64,000 nucleotides of DNA, from positions 1 to 64,000 of the forward strand of contig NZ_WSQA01000018.1 in NCBI RefSeq assembly GCF_009768885.1. Direction: 5' to 3'. The notes under the pieces are model-generated. The model had not been told where the DNA came from. It saw only the letters and a list, made by a program, of their open reading frames with translations, and made no database searches. The stretch comes from Sphingobacterium humi. Its GTDB lineage: Bacteria > Bacteroidota > Bacteroidia > Sphingobacteriales > Sphingobacteriaceae. How positions within the stretch are numbered: position 1 is the first letter of the stretch; the number at the start of each line of letters is the position of its first letter. The translations under genes were made by a program, and so were the position numbers. This document shows, piece by piece, positions 41,654 to 49,827 of the stretch.

Positions 41654-41681
41654 AGACCGTGCTTCATAGCCCGCACGGTCT
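41654..41681 (-). terminator. Hairpin after the azurin gene
   Basis: AGACCGTGC pairs with GCACGGTCT over 9 bp; the T run after it on the minus strand is short (TTTATC), so termination may be partial. Confidence 0.6.
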
Positions 41682-41691
41682 GTGTGGATGC

Positions 41692-42237
41692 TTATTCAGC
41701 GATGATTTTCCCTTTCATGATGCCGACGTGGCCCGGGAAGGAACAAATGAAATCGTAGGTGCCGGCTTCGGTCAGGGTAAAGTCGATGCTGGTTTCCTCG
41801 CCTCCTCCAATGAGTTTGGTATGGGCGATTACCTCATCCCCCGCAGGGATATAATCCGTGTCTTTCGCGTTGATGGCTGATTCGGCAAATTTGGTCACAT
41901 CGGTGCCTGCTTTTAGCACCACCAGGTTGTGGCCCATGACCTCTTTGGCCATTTTGCCCACATGTTTTAACGTAAGATGAATCGGTTCGCCGGCTTTCAC
42001 CTTCAGCTCGTTGACATTAAACTGCATCTGATCGTTGCTCTCTACCACAAGGGTATTGGAGCTTGTACTTGCGGAAGGGCTTTCTGCGGTGCTGCTTGTA
42101 GGTTCGCTGGTTTCTGCGGCATGCTCGTGTTGGGCATGATCGTTTTGTGCAGCTGAATTATCCGCAGAATTTCCACAAGAAGCTAAAAATAATCCTGTTA
42201 TACAGGCGATAGTCATGATGTTAAATGTCTTTTTCAT
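41692..42237 (-). CDS. Azurin-type lipoprotein
   Basis: A 181-residue blue copper protein (lipid Cys21, LASC), with a His/Ser/Thr-rich linker (residues 25-60) that keeps the cupredoxin away from the membrane. The copper site is complete: His103 (MGHN), Cys165, His170 (CSFPGH) and Met174 (GIMKG). Azurin shuttles single electrons and is a known donor to NirK. It lies between the cytochrome c/SCO genes and norB, upstream of the latter. The histidines in the linker (HAQHEH) might bind extra copper. The 5' region contains GACAAATTTGTC. Confidence 0.95.
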   Translation of the reverse strand: MKKTFNIMTIACITGLFLASCGNSADNSAAQNDHAQHEHAAETSEPTSSTAESPSASTSSNTLVVESNDQMQFNVNELKVKAGEPIHLTLKHVGKMAKEVMGHNLVVLKAGTDVTKFAESAINAKDTDYIPAGDEVIAHTKLIGGGEETSIDFTLTEAGTYDFICSFPGHVGIMKGKIIAE

Positions 42238-42254
42238 ATGTTAATTTCATTTAC

Positions 42255-42266
42255 GACAAATTTGTC
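42255..42266. promoter_or_regulatory. 12-bp palindrome in the azurin promoter region
   Basis: GACAAATTTGTC is perfect. Its centre, CAAATTTG, resembles a -7 box (TAnnTTTG), so a bound regulator would block or position RNA polymerase. The 257-bp spacer 42238-42494 otherwise holds only the terminator at 42439-42473. Confidence 0.4.
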
Positions 42267-42438
42267 TGTTTTGAATATGAAAAAAAGTTCGATTCATCAC
42301 ATTTTAGCGTGAGTGTGGTAATATATTGGATAAAATGGGAGGTTTGTAGTAGAATGACTACAGAAATAGGGGCGGTTAAAGGATTTAGTAAGGCATTGGA
42401 TTTTGAGGGGATGGGAAATGGAGGAGATATAGGTAAAA

Positions 42439-42473
42439 AAAACGGGATCTATGTTGTACATAAATCCCGTTTT
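42439..42473 (-). terminator. Intrinsic terminator after the cytochrome c gene
   Basis: AAAACGGGAT pairs with ATCCCGTTTT and a T run follows on the minus strand. Confidence 0.8.
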
Positions 42474-42494
42474 AGGTCAGTGTTTGCTGATCTA

Positions 42495-42920
42495 TTATTT
42501 ACACTTGGCTAAGAAGGCTTCAATTTCCTCCTGGCTGAAATGGGTTTTGCTTTTTCCGAAGGTGGTGGTCACATAGGTGAGTACATAGGCAATGTCTATG
42601 GCCGACATTTGCGGAACACCCGGCATTTGCTGATTGTAGGTTTTACCGTTCACGGTTATTTCGCCGGCCATGCCATTTTTAACAATGCAGGCCAGTTGCT
42701 CCCGATGCTGGGTAAAGAATTGATCGTCGGTTAGGGGCGGATACAATTGACCTAACCCTTCGCCTTGGGCACCATGGCAATTCTGACAATGGGTAACATA
42801 TAGTTTTTGCCCATTGGTGGCATATTGCATGGTTTTAATGCTCAGGTCAGATTGGCAAGAAAAAAGCAGATACAAAGCCCCAATGATGCTGCTAATATAT
42901 AAGGTAGATCGAATCAGCAT
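42495..42920 (-). CDS. Small class I cytochrome c lipoprotein
   Basis: A 141-residue lipoprotein (lipid Cys22, LLFSC) with one heme site, Cys45-x-x-Cys48-His49 (CQNCH), and Met99 (QQMPG) as likely sixth ligand. It is clearly similar to the cytochrome domain of NirK: both share GEITVNG followed by K/QxYNxxMP. It is likely an electron donor for NirK or a link to the respiratory chain. Its start overlaps the SCO stop by one base (42920), so the two are coupled. Confidence 0.93.
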   Translation of the reverse strand: MLIRSTLYISSIIGALYLLFSCQSDLSIKTMQYATNGQKLYVTHCQNCHGAQGEGLGQLYPPLTDDQFFTQHREQLACIVKNGMAGEITVNGKTYNQQMPGVPQMSAIDIAYVLTYVTTTFGKSKTHFSQEEIEAFLAKCK

Positions 42921-43561
42921 TATTGGTATTCTTTCAGAATGACATCCAAATCTTCCAATAGTTTGTCCACTTGCTCCTGATTGGTACCATCATAAGCACC
43001 GCGCATACGTTTTTCCGGATCGATAATTACGAGGTAGCCGGAATGATCATAGCCACCCGGTACGGAGGCATCCTCCTTGGTATAGACCAAGTATTTATCG
43101 GCCATGCCATAGATGGCTTGTTTAGTGCCGGTTACAAATTGCCATTGATCGTTATCTACGCCTAGTTTATTGGCGTAATCTTTCAGGATGTAGGGTTGAT
43201 CGTATTTGAAATCGATGCTATGCGAAAGGAAGGCAATCTTTGGGTTGCCTTTGTACTTTTCGTAGGCCTTCAGCAAATTACGCTGCATGGTCGGGCAAAT
43301 ACTCGGGCAGTGCGTAAAGAAGAAGTTGGCCACATAGATTTTGTCTTTAAAGAAATCCTGGGTCAATAATACCGAATCTTGATTAAGGAAAGCGAAGTCA
43401 GGGATAGTTTGATACACCGTATCGACCTGTACTTTACCGTCGACTTCCTTTTCAACGGTACTGCGTTCACCATAAATCGGTAGCTTTCGTTCCGGAGAGG
43501 AACAGGCGAAGACGCCACTAAGTAAAACAGCAAATAGGGCTGAACCCAATAGTCTGTTCAT
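42920..43561 (-). CDS. SCO1/SenC-family copper chaperone lipoprotein
   Basis: A 213-residue lipoprotein (lipid Cys20, FAC) with a SCO domain: Cys85 and Cys89 (CPSIC) and His173 (DHSGY) form the copper site. The fold markers FFFTHCPSICPTMQRN and FLSHSIDFKYDQP are clear. It is followed directly by the cytochrome c gene. With the other SCO (36307) it gives the island two chaperones; they share the fold but differ in their cysteine loops, so they may serve different clients. Confidence 0.94.
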   Translation of the reverse strand: MNRLLGSALFAVLLSGVFACSSPERKLPIYGERSTVEKEVDGKVQVDTVYQTIPDFAFLNQDSVLLTQDFFKDKIYVANFFFTHCPSICPTMQRNLLKAYEKYKGNPKIAFLSHSIDFKYDQPYILKDYANKLGVDNDQWQFVTGTKQAIYGMADKYLVYTKEDASVPGGYDHSGYLVIIDPEKRMRGAYDGTNQEQVDKLLEDLDVILKEYQ

Positions 43562-43568
43562 AGAAATA

Positions 43569-43991
43569 TTAGTTAAATGGGGTTAATGATTTCGTGATAT
43601 GCTCGCCAACGCGTTCAAATTGTTGTTTCATGGCGGTAATCTTGTCGAGCTCTTTTTGTTGATAGGCTGCATCGGTACTGGTGGCATCATAATCCTTCAT
43701 CCATACCATCATGTTGTCTGTAGCCGCTTCAATGCTATCTTTCAGGTTACTTAAATCCTGGCGCGTTGCGGTGGTATCTAAATCGGCCTTGCTGGCTTTG
43801 ATTTCCGTTAAATTCGAAAGGATGGAATCGATTTTAATAGTCGATCGATCGAAGCTTGAAATCTGCGGCATGATTTCGTCATGCACTTTCATGGCTTCTG
43901 CGGCTAACTTTTGATTTTCTGTTTCGCTATTGTTTTGACATGCTGTCAATGCCAGGCTGATACCTACTGCCATTAAAGCTAAATTTTTCAT
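43569..43991 (-). CDS. Helical lipoprotein of unknown function
   Basis: A 140-residue lipoprotein. The ATG at 43991 gives MKNLALMAVGISLALTAC, a clean lipoprotein signal (Cys18), so an earlier in-frame start is not used. The mature part is almost all helix with heptad-like spacing and has the segments VHDEIMPQISSF and MMVWMKDYDA. I have seen relatives beside SCO genes in this phylum but know no function. It lies 4 bp after the DUF4442 gene and 7 bp before the SCO gene, so it belongs to the same operon. Confidence 0.8.
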   Translation of the reverse strand: MKNLALMAVGISLALTACQNNSETENQKLAAEAMKVHDEIMPQISSFDRSTIKIDSILSNLTEIKASKADLDTTATRQDLSNLKDSIEAATDNMMVWMKDYDATSTDAAYQQKELDKITAMKQQFERVGEHITKSLTPFN

Positions 43992-43995
43992 GTTT

Positions 43996-44523
43996 TTATG
44001 ATTCTTGGTTAAAAATGCGAGCATCTTGGGAGGCTCGTTGTTGATAATACGTGTCGAAATCGAAGTCTAAATCTCGGATATAGATTTCATTATGTGCCAC
44101 GGCACAGAGGGTACCGTTTTTATCGTAGACATGGGTAGCAAATGTTTTGACTACCTTTCCTTGGGTCTGAATGATACTTAAGGCTTCTTTTAAAACAGCT
44201 TCATCCAAGCGGATACTGAATTGCAGATCGGTTCTTCCGGGTTTGCGGTATTCGATATGTGCGGTTTTTAACCAAGCAACCGTCCGCATAATACCTTGAT
44301 GTTTGAAATATTGATCGAGGAGGATAGGATAGAAGGGGTCTATCGCCGAAAAGATGGTTCCGCCGAAGATTGTTTTATTGGAATTGATATTCAACAGGCT
44401 CTTATTAATTTTTAAGTCGGCACCCAAGTAATTATCCAAGATCGTTTTTACCCAAATACGTTGGAAGAAAAAAGGTGGATATAAGCGGAGTGCCCATTTC
44501 ATGGCCTTTGGCGACAATCTCAT
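43996..44523 (-). CDS. DUF4442 hotdog-fold thioesterase-like protein
   Basis: A 175-residue protein matching DUF4442, a hotdog-fold relative of thioesterases. Markers are NNSNKTIFGGTIFSAIDPFYPILL-like region near residue 50 (IFGGTIFSAIDPFYP) and the late strand TFATHVYDKNGTLCAVAHNEIYIR. Its presence at the head of a denitrification operon is unexplained; a co-transcribed housekeeping enzyme is the plain reading. The -7 box TATTTTTG ends 4 nt before the ATG, so its mRNA may be leaderless. Confidence 0.8.
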   Translation of the reverse strand: MRLSPKAMKWALRLYPPFFFQRIWVKTILDNYLGADLKINKSLLNINSNKTIFGGTIFSAIDPFYPILLDQYFKHQGIMRTVAWLKTAHIEYRKPGRTDLQFSIRLDEAVLKEALSIIQTQGKVVKTFATHVYDKNGTLCAVAHNEIYIRDLDFDFDTYYQQRASQDARIFNQES

Positions 44524-44527
44524 AGGG

Positions 44528-44535
44528 CAAAAATA
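44528..44535 (-). promoter_or_regulatory. -7 box directly before the DUF4442 ATG
   Basis: TATTTTTG on the minus strand, exact TAnnTTTG, 4 nt from the start codon. No TTG is seen at the expected distance, so the assignment rests on the -7 box alone. Confidence 0.45.
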
Positions 44536-44615
44536 AGGCTTATTTACAAGATTGTTTCCCTTTTTATTGTAATAAAAATAAATCTATATTATCTTAATGT
44601 GATATTTAAAACCCC

Positions 44616-45842
44616 ATGCATAACCAAGCACCTAAAACCAAGAATGTCTGGATATTAGTATTTGCAGCAGCCCTAGGCTATTTTGTGGATATTTATGACC
44701 TTTTAATTTTTTCCATTGTTCGTTTACCATCCTTTTCCGATATCGGTGTGCACCCGAATAACATGCGAACGGAAGGGGAGTTTGTACTGAACATGCAGAT
44801 GGGCGGCCTACTGATCGGCGGGATTATTTGGGGGATTTTAGGCGATAAATACGGACGCATCAAAGTGCTATTTGGTTCCATTTTGCTGTATTCCCTGGCC
44901 AATATTGCCAATGGTTTTGTACAAGATGTGACAACCTATGCTATTATTCGATTTATTGCGGGCATTGGTCTTGCCGGGGAGCTCGGTGCGGGGATTACCC
45001 TGGTTAGTGAAACCATGCATCGCAAGAAAAGAGGCTATGGTACCATGATCGTGGCGGGCGTAGGGGTGCTGGGCGCCATCTTTGCTTATTTTGTGTCGGA
45101 GTGGTTTAGTTGGCGTACCGCTTATTTTGTTGGCGGGGGTATGGGCATCGTCCTGCTGCTGATGCGGATTGGTGTGTTTGAATCGGGCATGTACAATCAA
45201 ATGGAAAGCAAGCAAGTGGCAAGAGGGGATATCAGCATCTTATTTAAAGATAAAAAGCGAATGGCCCGCTACCTGTATTGCTTATGTATTGGTCTGCCTA
45301 TTTGGTTCGTAATCGGTGTATTGGTGACCCAGGCGCCAGAGATTGGCCTTGCCCTAAAAGCTGAAAATATCCTGAGCGCCGGAAAAGGCGTGATGATTAC
45401 CTATATCGGCATTTCATTAGGCGACTTTATTGCTGGTTTCATGGCGCAAATGTTCAAGTCCCGAAAAAAAGTGGTGTTAATTTATCAGCTTATCATCCTG
45501 CTGTTTTCCTGCTTATACCTTACGCGGGAAGGTATTACAGAGACGGAGTTTTACTGGCTTGCCTTTTTTATGGGGATTGGGGTTGGCTATTGGGCTACCT
45601 TTATTACCATTGCTGCGGAACAGTTTGGTACCAATATTCGCGCGACGGTGACTACGACGGCTCCGAATTTTGTGCGGGGTTCTTTAATTCCTTCCACCAT
45701 CCTTTATGGTGTTTTCGTACATTGGTTTGGGATTGTTGCGGCGGCATTGATTATGATCGTGCTGCTAACAGGGATTGCCATCTTTGCCTTAAGCCGCTTA
45801 GAAGAAAGTTTTGACAAAGATTTGGACTATTTAGAGGAATAA
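44616..45842 (+). CDS. MFS transporter
   Basis: A 408-residue permease with twelve predicted membrane helices. Motif A of the major facilitator superfamily is clear between helices 2 and 3 (GILGDKYGRIKVLFG), and RFIAGIGLAGELGAG in helix 4 resembles the metabolite:H+ symporter and sugar-porter subfamilies. The charged loop ESGMYNQMESKQVARGDISI separates the halves. The substrate is unknown. It is divergent from the denitrification operon (92 bp between starts); a role in nitrate or nitrite movement is not supported by any NarK-type signature. Confidence 0.88.
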   Translation: MHNQAPKTKNVWILVFAAALGYFVDIYDLLIFSIVRLPSFSDIGVHPNNMRTEGEFVLNMQMGGLLIGGIIWGILGDKYGRIKVLFGSILLYSLANIANGFVQDVTTYAIIRFIAGIGLAGELGAGITLVSETMHRKKRGYGTMIVAGVGVLGAIFAYFVSEWFSWRTAYFVGGGMGIVLLLMRIGVFESGMYNQMESKQVARGDISILFKDKKRMARYLYCLCIGLPIWFVIGVLVTQAPEIGLALKAENILSAGKGVMITYIGISLGDFIAGFMAQMFKSRKKVVLIYQLIILLFSCLYLTREGITETEFYWLAFFMGIGVGYWATFITIAAEQFGTNIRATVTTTAPNFVRGSLIPSTILYGVFVHWFGIVAAALIMIVLLTGIAIFALSRLEESFDKDLDYLEE

Positions 45843-45849
45843 GCAGCAA

Positions 45850-46008
45850 CTACCTATCGGGGCACTTTTTACAACGTTTGCCCCGCTTATATTTTTTGCA
45901 ACACTTTTTAAATACGCAATCGCCCTGTTCCTGGAAAGCGGAAAGGCCTTTTTTGTCTTCATAGGGAGTGGCATCCAATACCTGTAGCCGTATCATGTTA
46001 TCGAACAT
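45850..46008 (-). CDS. Tiny Cys/Lys-rich protein, 52 residues
   Basis: A short minus-strand ORF of 52 codons. The N-terminal half (MIRLQVLDATPYEDKKGLSA) is ordinary; the C-terminal 22 residues hold five cysteines among many lysines and arginines (CVFKKCCKKYKRGKRCKKCP), a likely metal- or nucleic-acid-binding knuckle. An exact -7 box (TATATTTG) ends 4 nt before the first ATG, so either the mRNA is leaderless or translation starts at the ATG at 45994-45996. I recall similar small proteins in Sphingobacteriaceae but no function. It is convergent with the MFS gene, whose stop lies 8 bp away. Confidence 0.75.
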   Translation of the reverse strand: MFDNMIRLQVLDATPYEDKKGLSAFQEQGDCVFKKCCKKYKRGKRCKKCPDR

Positions 46009-46012
46009 GGTA

Positions 46013-46020
46013 CAAATATA
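46013..46020 (-). promoter_or_regulatory. -7 box directly before the small Cys/Lys-rich gene
   Basis: TATATTTG on the minus strand, 4 nt from the ATG at 46006-46008; no clear TTG upstream. Confidence 0.5.
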
Positions 46021-46045
46021 GGTAATTTAGATTAATTAAAAATAG

Positions 46046-46684
46046 TTAGTAAATTCTTTTCCGCAGTGTGGAGGCGATGTCATTGGTGAAATGTTGAATC
46101 ACCAAGGGATCATCAATGTTGTTTTGAATCACCAAATCACATTTTTCACGGTAGGGAAGCAGATACGAATTATAAGATGGTACGACATGGTTGACCCATT
46201 TATACATCACATCATCATGGTCATAGCCTCTTTCAATAAGGTCACGACGCAAGCGACGCTCCAAGGCAATAGACTCATCGGCATCTAGGAATACGCGATA
46301 ATCCAATAACTCATTGATCTCTTCGTAATGGAAAATAAAGAGTCCTTCTACTACTAAGATATGGGCGGGTTTAATTTCCAACATCTTAGGTTTGAGTAAG
46401 GGGTTGTTGAAGGTGTATTCTTCTTTATAGATTGTTTTTCCTTCAAATAAGTCCTTAATATGACTGTAGAAGGTGTTTCTGTCGATAGAAGTTGGCAGGT
46501 CGAAATTGTATAATCTATTTTCTTCCTGGGTTTTGGTATTGGCCGGAATGTAATAATCATCTTGGGAGATGAGGGTAATTTCTTCCGGTGCGAAATGATC
46601 TAAAAAACTTTTTAAGAAAAAGGTCTTGCCTGACCCACTACTTCCTGCTATACCTATTACGTAAGGTTTGTCCATGCTCGTCAC
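46046..46684 (-). CDS. udk: Uridine kinase
   Basis: Udk phosphorylates uridine and cytidine in pyrimidine salvage. The 212-residue protein has the P-loop GIAGSSGSGKT (residues 11-21), LISQDDYYIP, the region ILVVEGLFIFHYEEI (Walker B-like) and RRLRRDLIERGYD, all typical. It is the last gene after the LysM protein, with the adjacent ends touching (46684/46685). Confidence 0.95.
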   Translation of the reverse strand: MTSMDKPYVIGIAGSSGSGKTFFLKSFLDHFAPEEITLISQDDYYIPANTKTQEENRLYNFDLPTSIDRNTFYSHIKDLFEGKTIYKEEYTFNNPLLKPKMLEIKPAHILVVEGLFIFHYEEINELLDYRVFLDADESIALERRLRRDLIERGYDHDDVMYKWVNHVVPSYNSYLLPYREKCDLVIQNNIDDPLVIQHFTNDIASTLRKRIY

Positions 46685-47593
46685 TTAATTTTCCACTGGG
46701 GCACCGTAGGTAATCTCGATTAAAAAACGTCTATCGAAAGCACCGATATGGGTGGCTGCCGATTTAGAAAGAATGACAATGGCGTCATGACTTTCGGCCG
46801 TATTGGAGAATTTTCCTACAACTTTGGCAAAGGTAATACTTTTCGTCAAAGGATTTGTAATCTTTAGAATGGTTCCTACCGGTGCGGTGCGGTGTAGGGC
46901 TAAGTTGCTTTTGCCGCTAGACTCCAGGTTGTCCATCCAGATGCCGATTCCTTTTTCTTTTTTCTCGCGAATACCGTAGCGGTTTGTTTCGAACTCGATC
47001 TCCTGCTCGCGGTTCACATCGGGAATAGGTAAGTTGATAGGCTCCGGTAAGCTAGGCTCGGGCTTGGCGGCCACGGTTCCGTCTGGAATTTTTAAGGTCT
47101 GACCTTCGCGTACGATATCGCTGCTTAGGTTATTCACGGCCTTAATACTTTCTACATTGGTGGCAAAGCGCTTGGCAATAGAGTACAGCGTTTCATTGGC
47201 TCCAACCTTGTATTGGGTTAGTATTTGGGCCTGCACTTGTTGGGTTGCTGCGGGCTCTTGGGTTTGCACTTTCTCTTTTGTTGTATCTTTTACCGGTGCA
47301 GTGCTGCTGGCAACAGCCTGACTAGGAATACGTACGACATCGCCTACACGCAGGTTCTTCTGGTTATTTGCGGTCATGATTTCTTTAACAGGAACACCGT
47401 ATTGTCTGCTTAATTGATAATAGGTGTCTTTGGCAGCAATGGTATGAATGATAAAAGTTTTACCGTTTATAACTTCGGTTTTCTGGCCTGTTAGGGTTTG
47501 CGCTTGGACACTGGCTACACCCATGAACATAAAACAGGTAGAAAATATGATAAGGGTCTTTGAAAAAGACCGTAGTTTGAATGCTTGTTTCAT
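46685..47593 (-). CDS. Exported double-LysM protein with a double-psi-barrel-like C-terminus
   Basis: A 302-residue secreted protein. The ATG at 47593 (MKQAFK) is chosen; an upstream TTG would add four residues. After the signal peptide (SVQAQ) come two LysM domains, HTIAAKDTYYQLSRQYGVPVKE...MTANN and YKVGANETLYSIAKRFATNVES...VNN, that bind peptidoglycan, separated by a Thr/Gln-rich linker. The C-terminal ~100 residues (VGTILKITNPLTKSITFAKVVG) resemble the RlpA barrel, but without clear catalytic residues. A cell-wall anchoring or division-site role is likely. Confidence 0.85.
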   Translation of the reverse strand: MKQAFKLRSFSKTLIIFSTCFMFMGVASVQAQTLTGQKTEVINGKTFIIHTIAAKDTYYQLSRQYGVPVKEIMTANNQKNLRVGDVVRIPSQAVASSTAPVKDTTKEKVQTQEPAATQQVQAQILTQYKVGANETLYSIAKRFATNVESIKAVNNLSSDIVREGQTLKIPDGTVAAKPEPSLPEPINLPIPDVNREQEIEFETNRYGIREKKEKGIGIWMDNLESSGKSNLALHRTAPVGTILKITNPLTKSITFAKVVGKFSNTAESHDAIVILSKSAATHIGAFDRRFLIEITYGAPVEN

Positions 47594-47605
47594 TATTAAA
47601 TGCAA

Positions 47606-48355
47606 TTATACTAAATATGCTATAATTTCCCGCTTATTGAACGACATAAAGAAGAGTTGCGGGCCTATTTGAAAGTAAGGCTGCGGAATCATCTTATCCA
47701 TATTCTCCATAATGACTTGTCGGTCGTGGCTATGGTTTAAATCACTTAACGTTAAAATCAGATTAAAATTATCTCCGTTTTCAACATGATAACACCAGAT
47801 ATAATGATGTTTGTAGGTGCTTAACCAAATAGGGCCGGTTATGGATTCTTGGGCAAGGAAGAGGGGCTTGCCGGTATAGGTATTGGGGTATTGAATTTTA
47901 TTGCACACAAATTTCAGCTGCCTATCGCTGAGGGGCGCATAGGTGCCACTATAGATATCGATGGCAATCGTTTCGCCACTCGTGATGCTGCGGTGCCGTG
48001 CTTGTACAACTTTATCGTACACATCTAATAAGATAAACTCGTAACTGGAGAAGATAACTTGTTCCGTTTGGATATGGATAATCTGGATGCCTTCTTGGAT
48101 AGGGGTATGCTCGCCGATGCGTTTAAGGATCAAATGCCCGTCTTGTATGGCGTCTAAGGTCCATTCCTTGGCTTCAGCTTTGCAAGGGGCTTTTACGGTG
48201 TTTCCTTGGAAGTCGAACACCGAAAAGGAAGCCACGGTGCTATCGATATCGCGGGTTTCAACGGCAATAAGCGGTTGCACCGGGTCGATTTCGATTTTCC
48301 AGATATTGGCCGGAAAGCTTCGTTCAAAAACTTTATTTATTGTATATTTAGTCAT
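47606..48355 (-). CDS. DUF4905-like protein of unknown function
   Basis: A 249-residue protein from the ATG at 48355 (MTKYTINKVFERSF); the frame is open further upstream, but that segment would run into the divergent NfeD gene and looks unlike the family. Beta-strand-rich throughout (WKIEIDPVQPLIAVETRD, FSVFDFQGNTV, IWLSTYKHHYIWCY), as in a beta-propeller. There is no signal peptide from this start and no motif I can assign. It is 12 bp ahead of the LysM gene. Confidence 0.7.
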   Translation of the reverse strand: MTKYTINKVFERSFPANIWKIEIDPVQPLIAVETRDIDSTVASFSVFDFQGNTVKAPCKAEAKEWTLDAIQDGHLILKRIGEHTPIQEGIQIIHIQTEQVIFSSYEFILLDVYDKVVQARHRSITSGETIAIDIYSGTYAPLSDRQLKFVCNKIQYPNTYTGKPLFLAQESITGPIWLSTYKHHYIWCYHVENGDNFNLILTLSDLNHSHDRQVIMENMDKMIPQPYFQIGPQLFFMSFNKREIIAYLV

Positions 48356-48392
48356 CCGATGGGTATTTCTTATCGGTGATAAAAAAATTAAT

Positions 48393-49745
48393 ATGAACAA
48401 ATTTACAAAATACATTTTAGGTATTCTCGTCATTTGTTTGCTGAGTGTGGTTTCTGCCTTGGGTCAAACGGTTTATTCGGTACAAATTAAAGAGGATATC
48501 GGACCGAATGCCTGGCGCACCTTGAAGAATGCTTTAAAAGAAGCGAAGGCGGCCAATTCGGCGTATTTTTTAGTGGAGCTAAATACCTATGGCGGCGCGT
48601 TGAACTTTGCCGACTCCATGCGTACAGCCTTGCTGAATGCAGAGCCCATGAAGACCATCGCCTATGTAAATAATAATGCCGCCTCTGCTGGTGCGTTGAT
48701 TTCCCTGGCTAGCGATTATATCTATATGCAAAAAGGAGCTAGCCTAGGTGCGGCCTCCGTGGTGAACCAGCAAGGGGAAATTATGCCCGAGAAGTACCAA
48801 TCGTATATGCGTGGCTTAATGCGGGCTACGGCCGAGGCGAAAGGTCGGGACCCGAAAGTAGCTGAAGCCTTTGTGGATGAAAGCATCTCGATTCCTACCT
48901 TAAAAGAGGATGGGAAGCTATTGACTTTAACAACTGAGGAAGCCCTTAAGATTGGGCTGGCCAAAAAGGAAGTGAGTAAACAGGCTGATATTTTCACGGA
49001 TCTGGCGATCTCTAAACCGGATGTAACCTACCATCGCCTGACCTGGGTGGATATGATTATCGGCTTTTTGATTAATCCCTTGGTCAGTGGTATCCTGATT
49101 ATGGGGATCATTGCCGGTATTTATTTCGAATTGCAATCGCCGGGCATCGGTTTTGCGCTGGTATTAGCTTTGATTTGTGGGGCTTTGTTTTTTGCGCCTT
49201 TATACCTGCAAGGCCTGGCCGATCATTGGGAAATCGCCTTATTTATCCTGGGTGTCATCCTTGTTACTCTAGAAATCTTTGTTATTCCGGGCTTTGGCGT
49301 TGCAGGAATTTCAGGAATTATCCTCATATTGTGTGGCTTAGCCTTCTCGATGGTGGCTAATGATTATTTTGATTTTAAATTAGCACAACCCGGATTATTA
49401 ATGAATTCATTTATCATAGTAATAGGCGCGATGATTGGTGCAATCGTCCTGGCCGTCATTTTTGGGAAAAATATCCTGCAGTCCTCCGGTTTCAAGAAAT
49501 TGGTGTTGGAAGATGAACAACGTGCCGATGTGGGCTATACCTCTTCGGTGCAAAAAGCCAACCTGATCAACAAAGTGGGCATTGCCAAAACCGTACTCAG
49601 ACCGGGTGGGAAAATAGAAATAGACCAAGTATGGTATGATGCCGTAGCGCTGGACGGATTTATTGATGCAGGGGAGGAGATTTACGTGGAGAAACACGAA
49701 AACTACAACCTCTTTGTACGTAAGACCTCAGAGCGGAAAGCGTAA
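48393..49745 (+). CDS. NfeD-family membrane serine protease (ClpP-class, with C-terminal NfeD domain)
   Basis: A 450-residue membrane protein. The ATG at 48393 gives a clean signal sequence (ILGILVICLLSVVSALGQ); the frame is open upstream but overlaps the divergent gene, so that part is rejected. Residues about 25-215 are a ClpP/SppA-class protease with the nucleophile Ser in NNNAASAGALISLASD. Four or five membrane helices follow (about 230-380), and the C-terminus is the NfeD OB-fold (GYTSSVQKANLINKVGIAKTVLRPGGKI). Such proteins cleave membrane-bound substrates, including stomatins, with which they are often paired; no stomatin gene is here. Confidence 0.93.
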   Translation: MNKFTKYILGILVICLLSVVSALGQTVYSVQIKEDIGPNAWRTLKNALKEAKAANSAYFLVELNTYGGALNFADSMRTALLNAEPMKTIAYVNNNAASAGALISLASDYIYMQKGASLGAASVVNQQGEIMPEKYQSYMRGLMRATAEAKGRDPKVAEAFVDESISIPTLKEDGKLLTLTTEEALKIGLAKKEVSKQADIFTDLAISKPDVTYHRLTWVDMIIGFLINPLVSGILIMGIIAGIYFELQSPGIGFALVLALICGALFFAPLYLQGLADHWEIALFILGVILVTLEIFVIPGFGVAGISGIILILCGLAFSMVANDYFDFKLAQPGLLMNSFIIVIGAMIGAIVLAVIFGKNILQSSGFKKLVLEDEQRADVGYTSSVQKANLINKVGIAKTVLRPGGKIEIDQVWYDAVALDGFIDAGEEIYVEKHENYNLFVRKTSERKA

Positions 49746-49763
49746 AGATTACCCATCAATAAA

Positions 49764-49797
49764 TAAAGAAGCCACTTTTATCCAAGTGGCTTCTTTA
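49764..49797. terminator. Bidirectional terminator between the NfeD and porin genes
   Basis: TAAAGAAGCCACTT pairs with AAGTGGCTTCTTTA around TTATCC. Confidence 0.85.
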
Positions 49798-49827
49798 TTT
49801 ATTAGCTATTTTAAATGTTGTTGTTTG

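Noticed and set aside
42225..42512. 95-residue plus-strand ORF between azurin and cytochrome c genes
   Set aside because: It runs through the azurin promoter and the cytochrome c terminator hairpin on the opposite strand.
48087..48392. N-terminal extension of the NfeD-type gene
   Set aside because: It would overlap the divergent DUF4905-like gene for about 270 bp; the ATG at 48393 begins a proper signal peptide.
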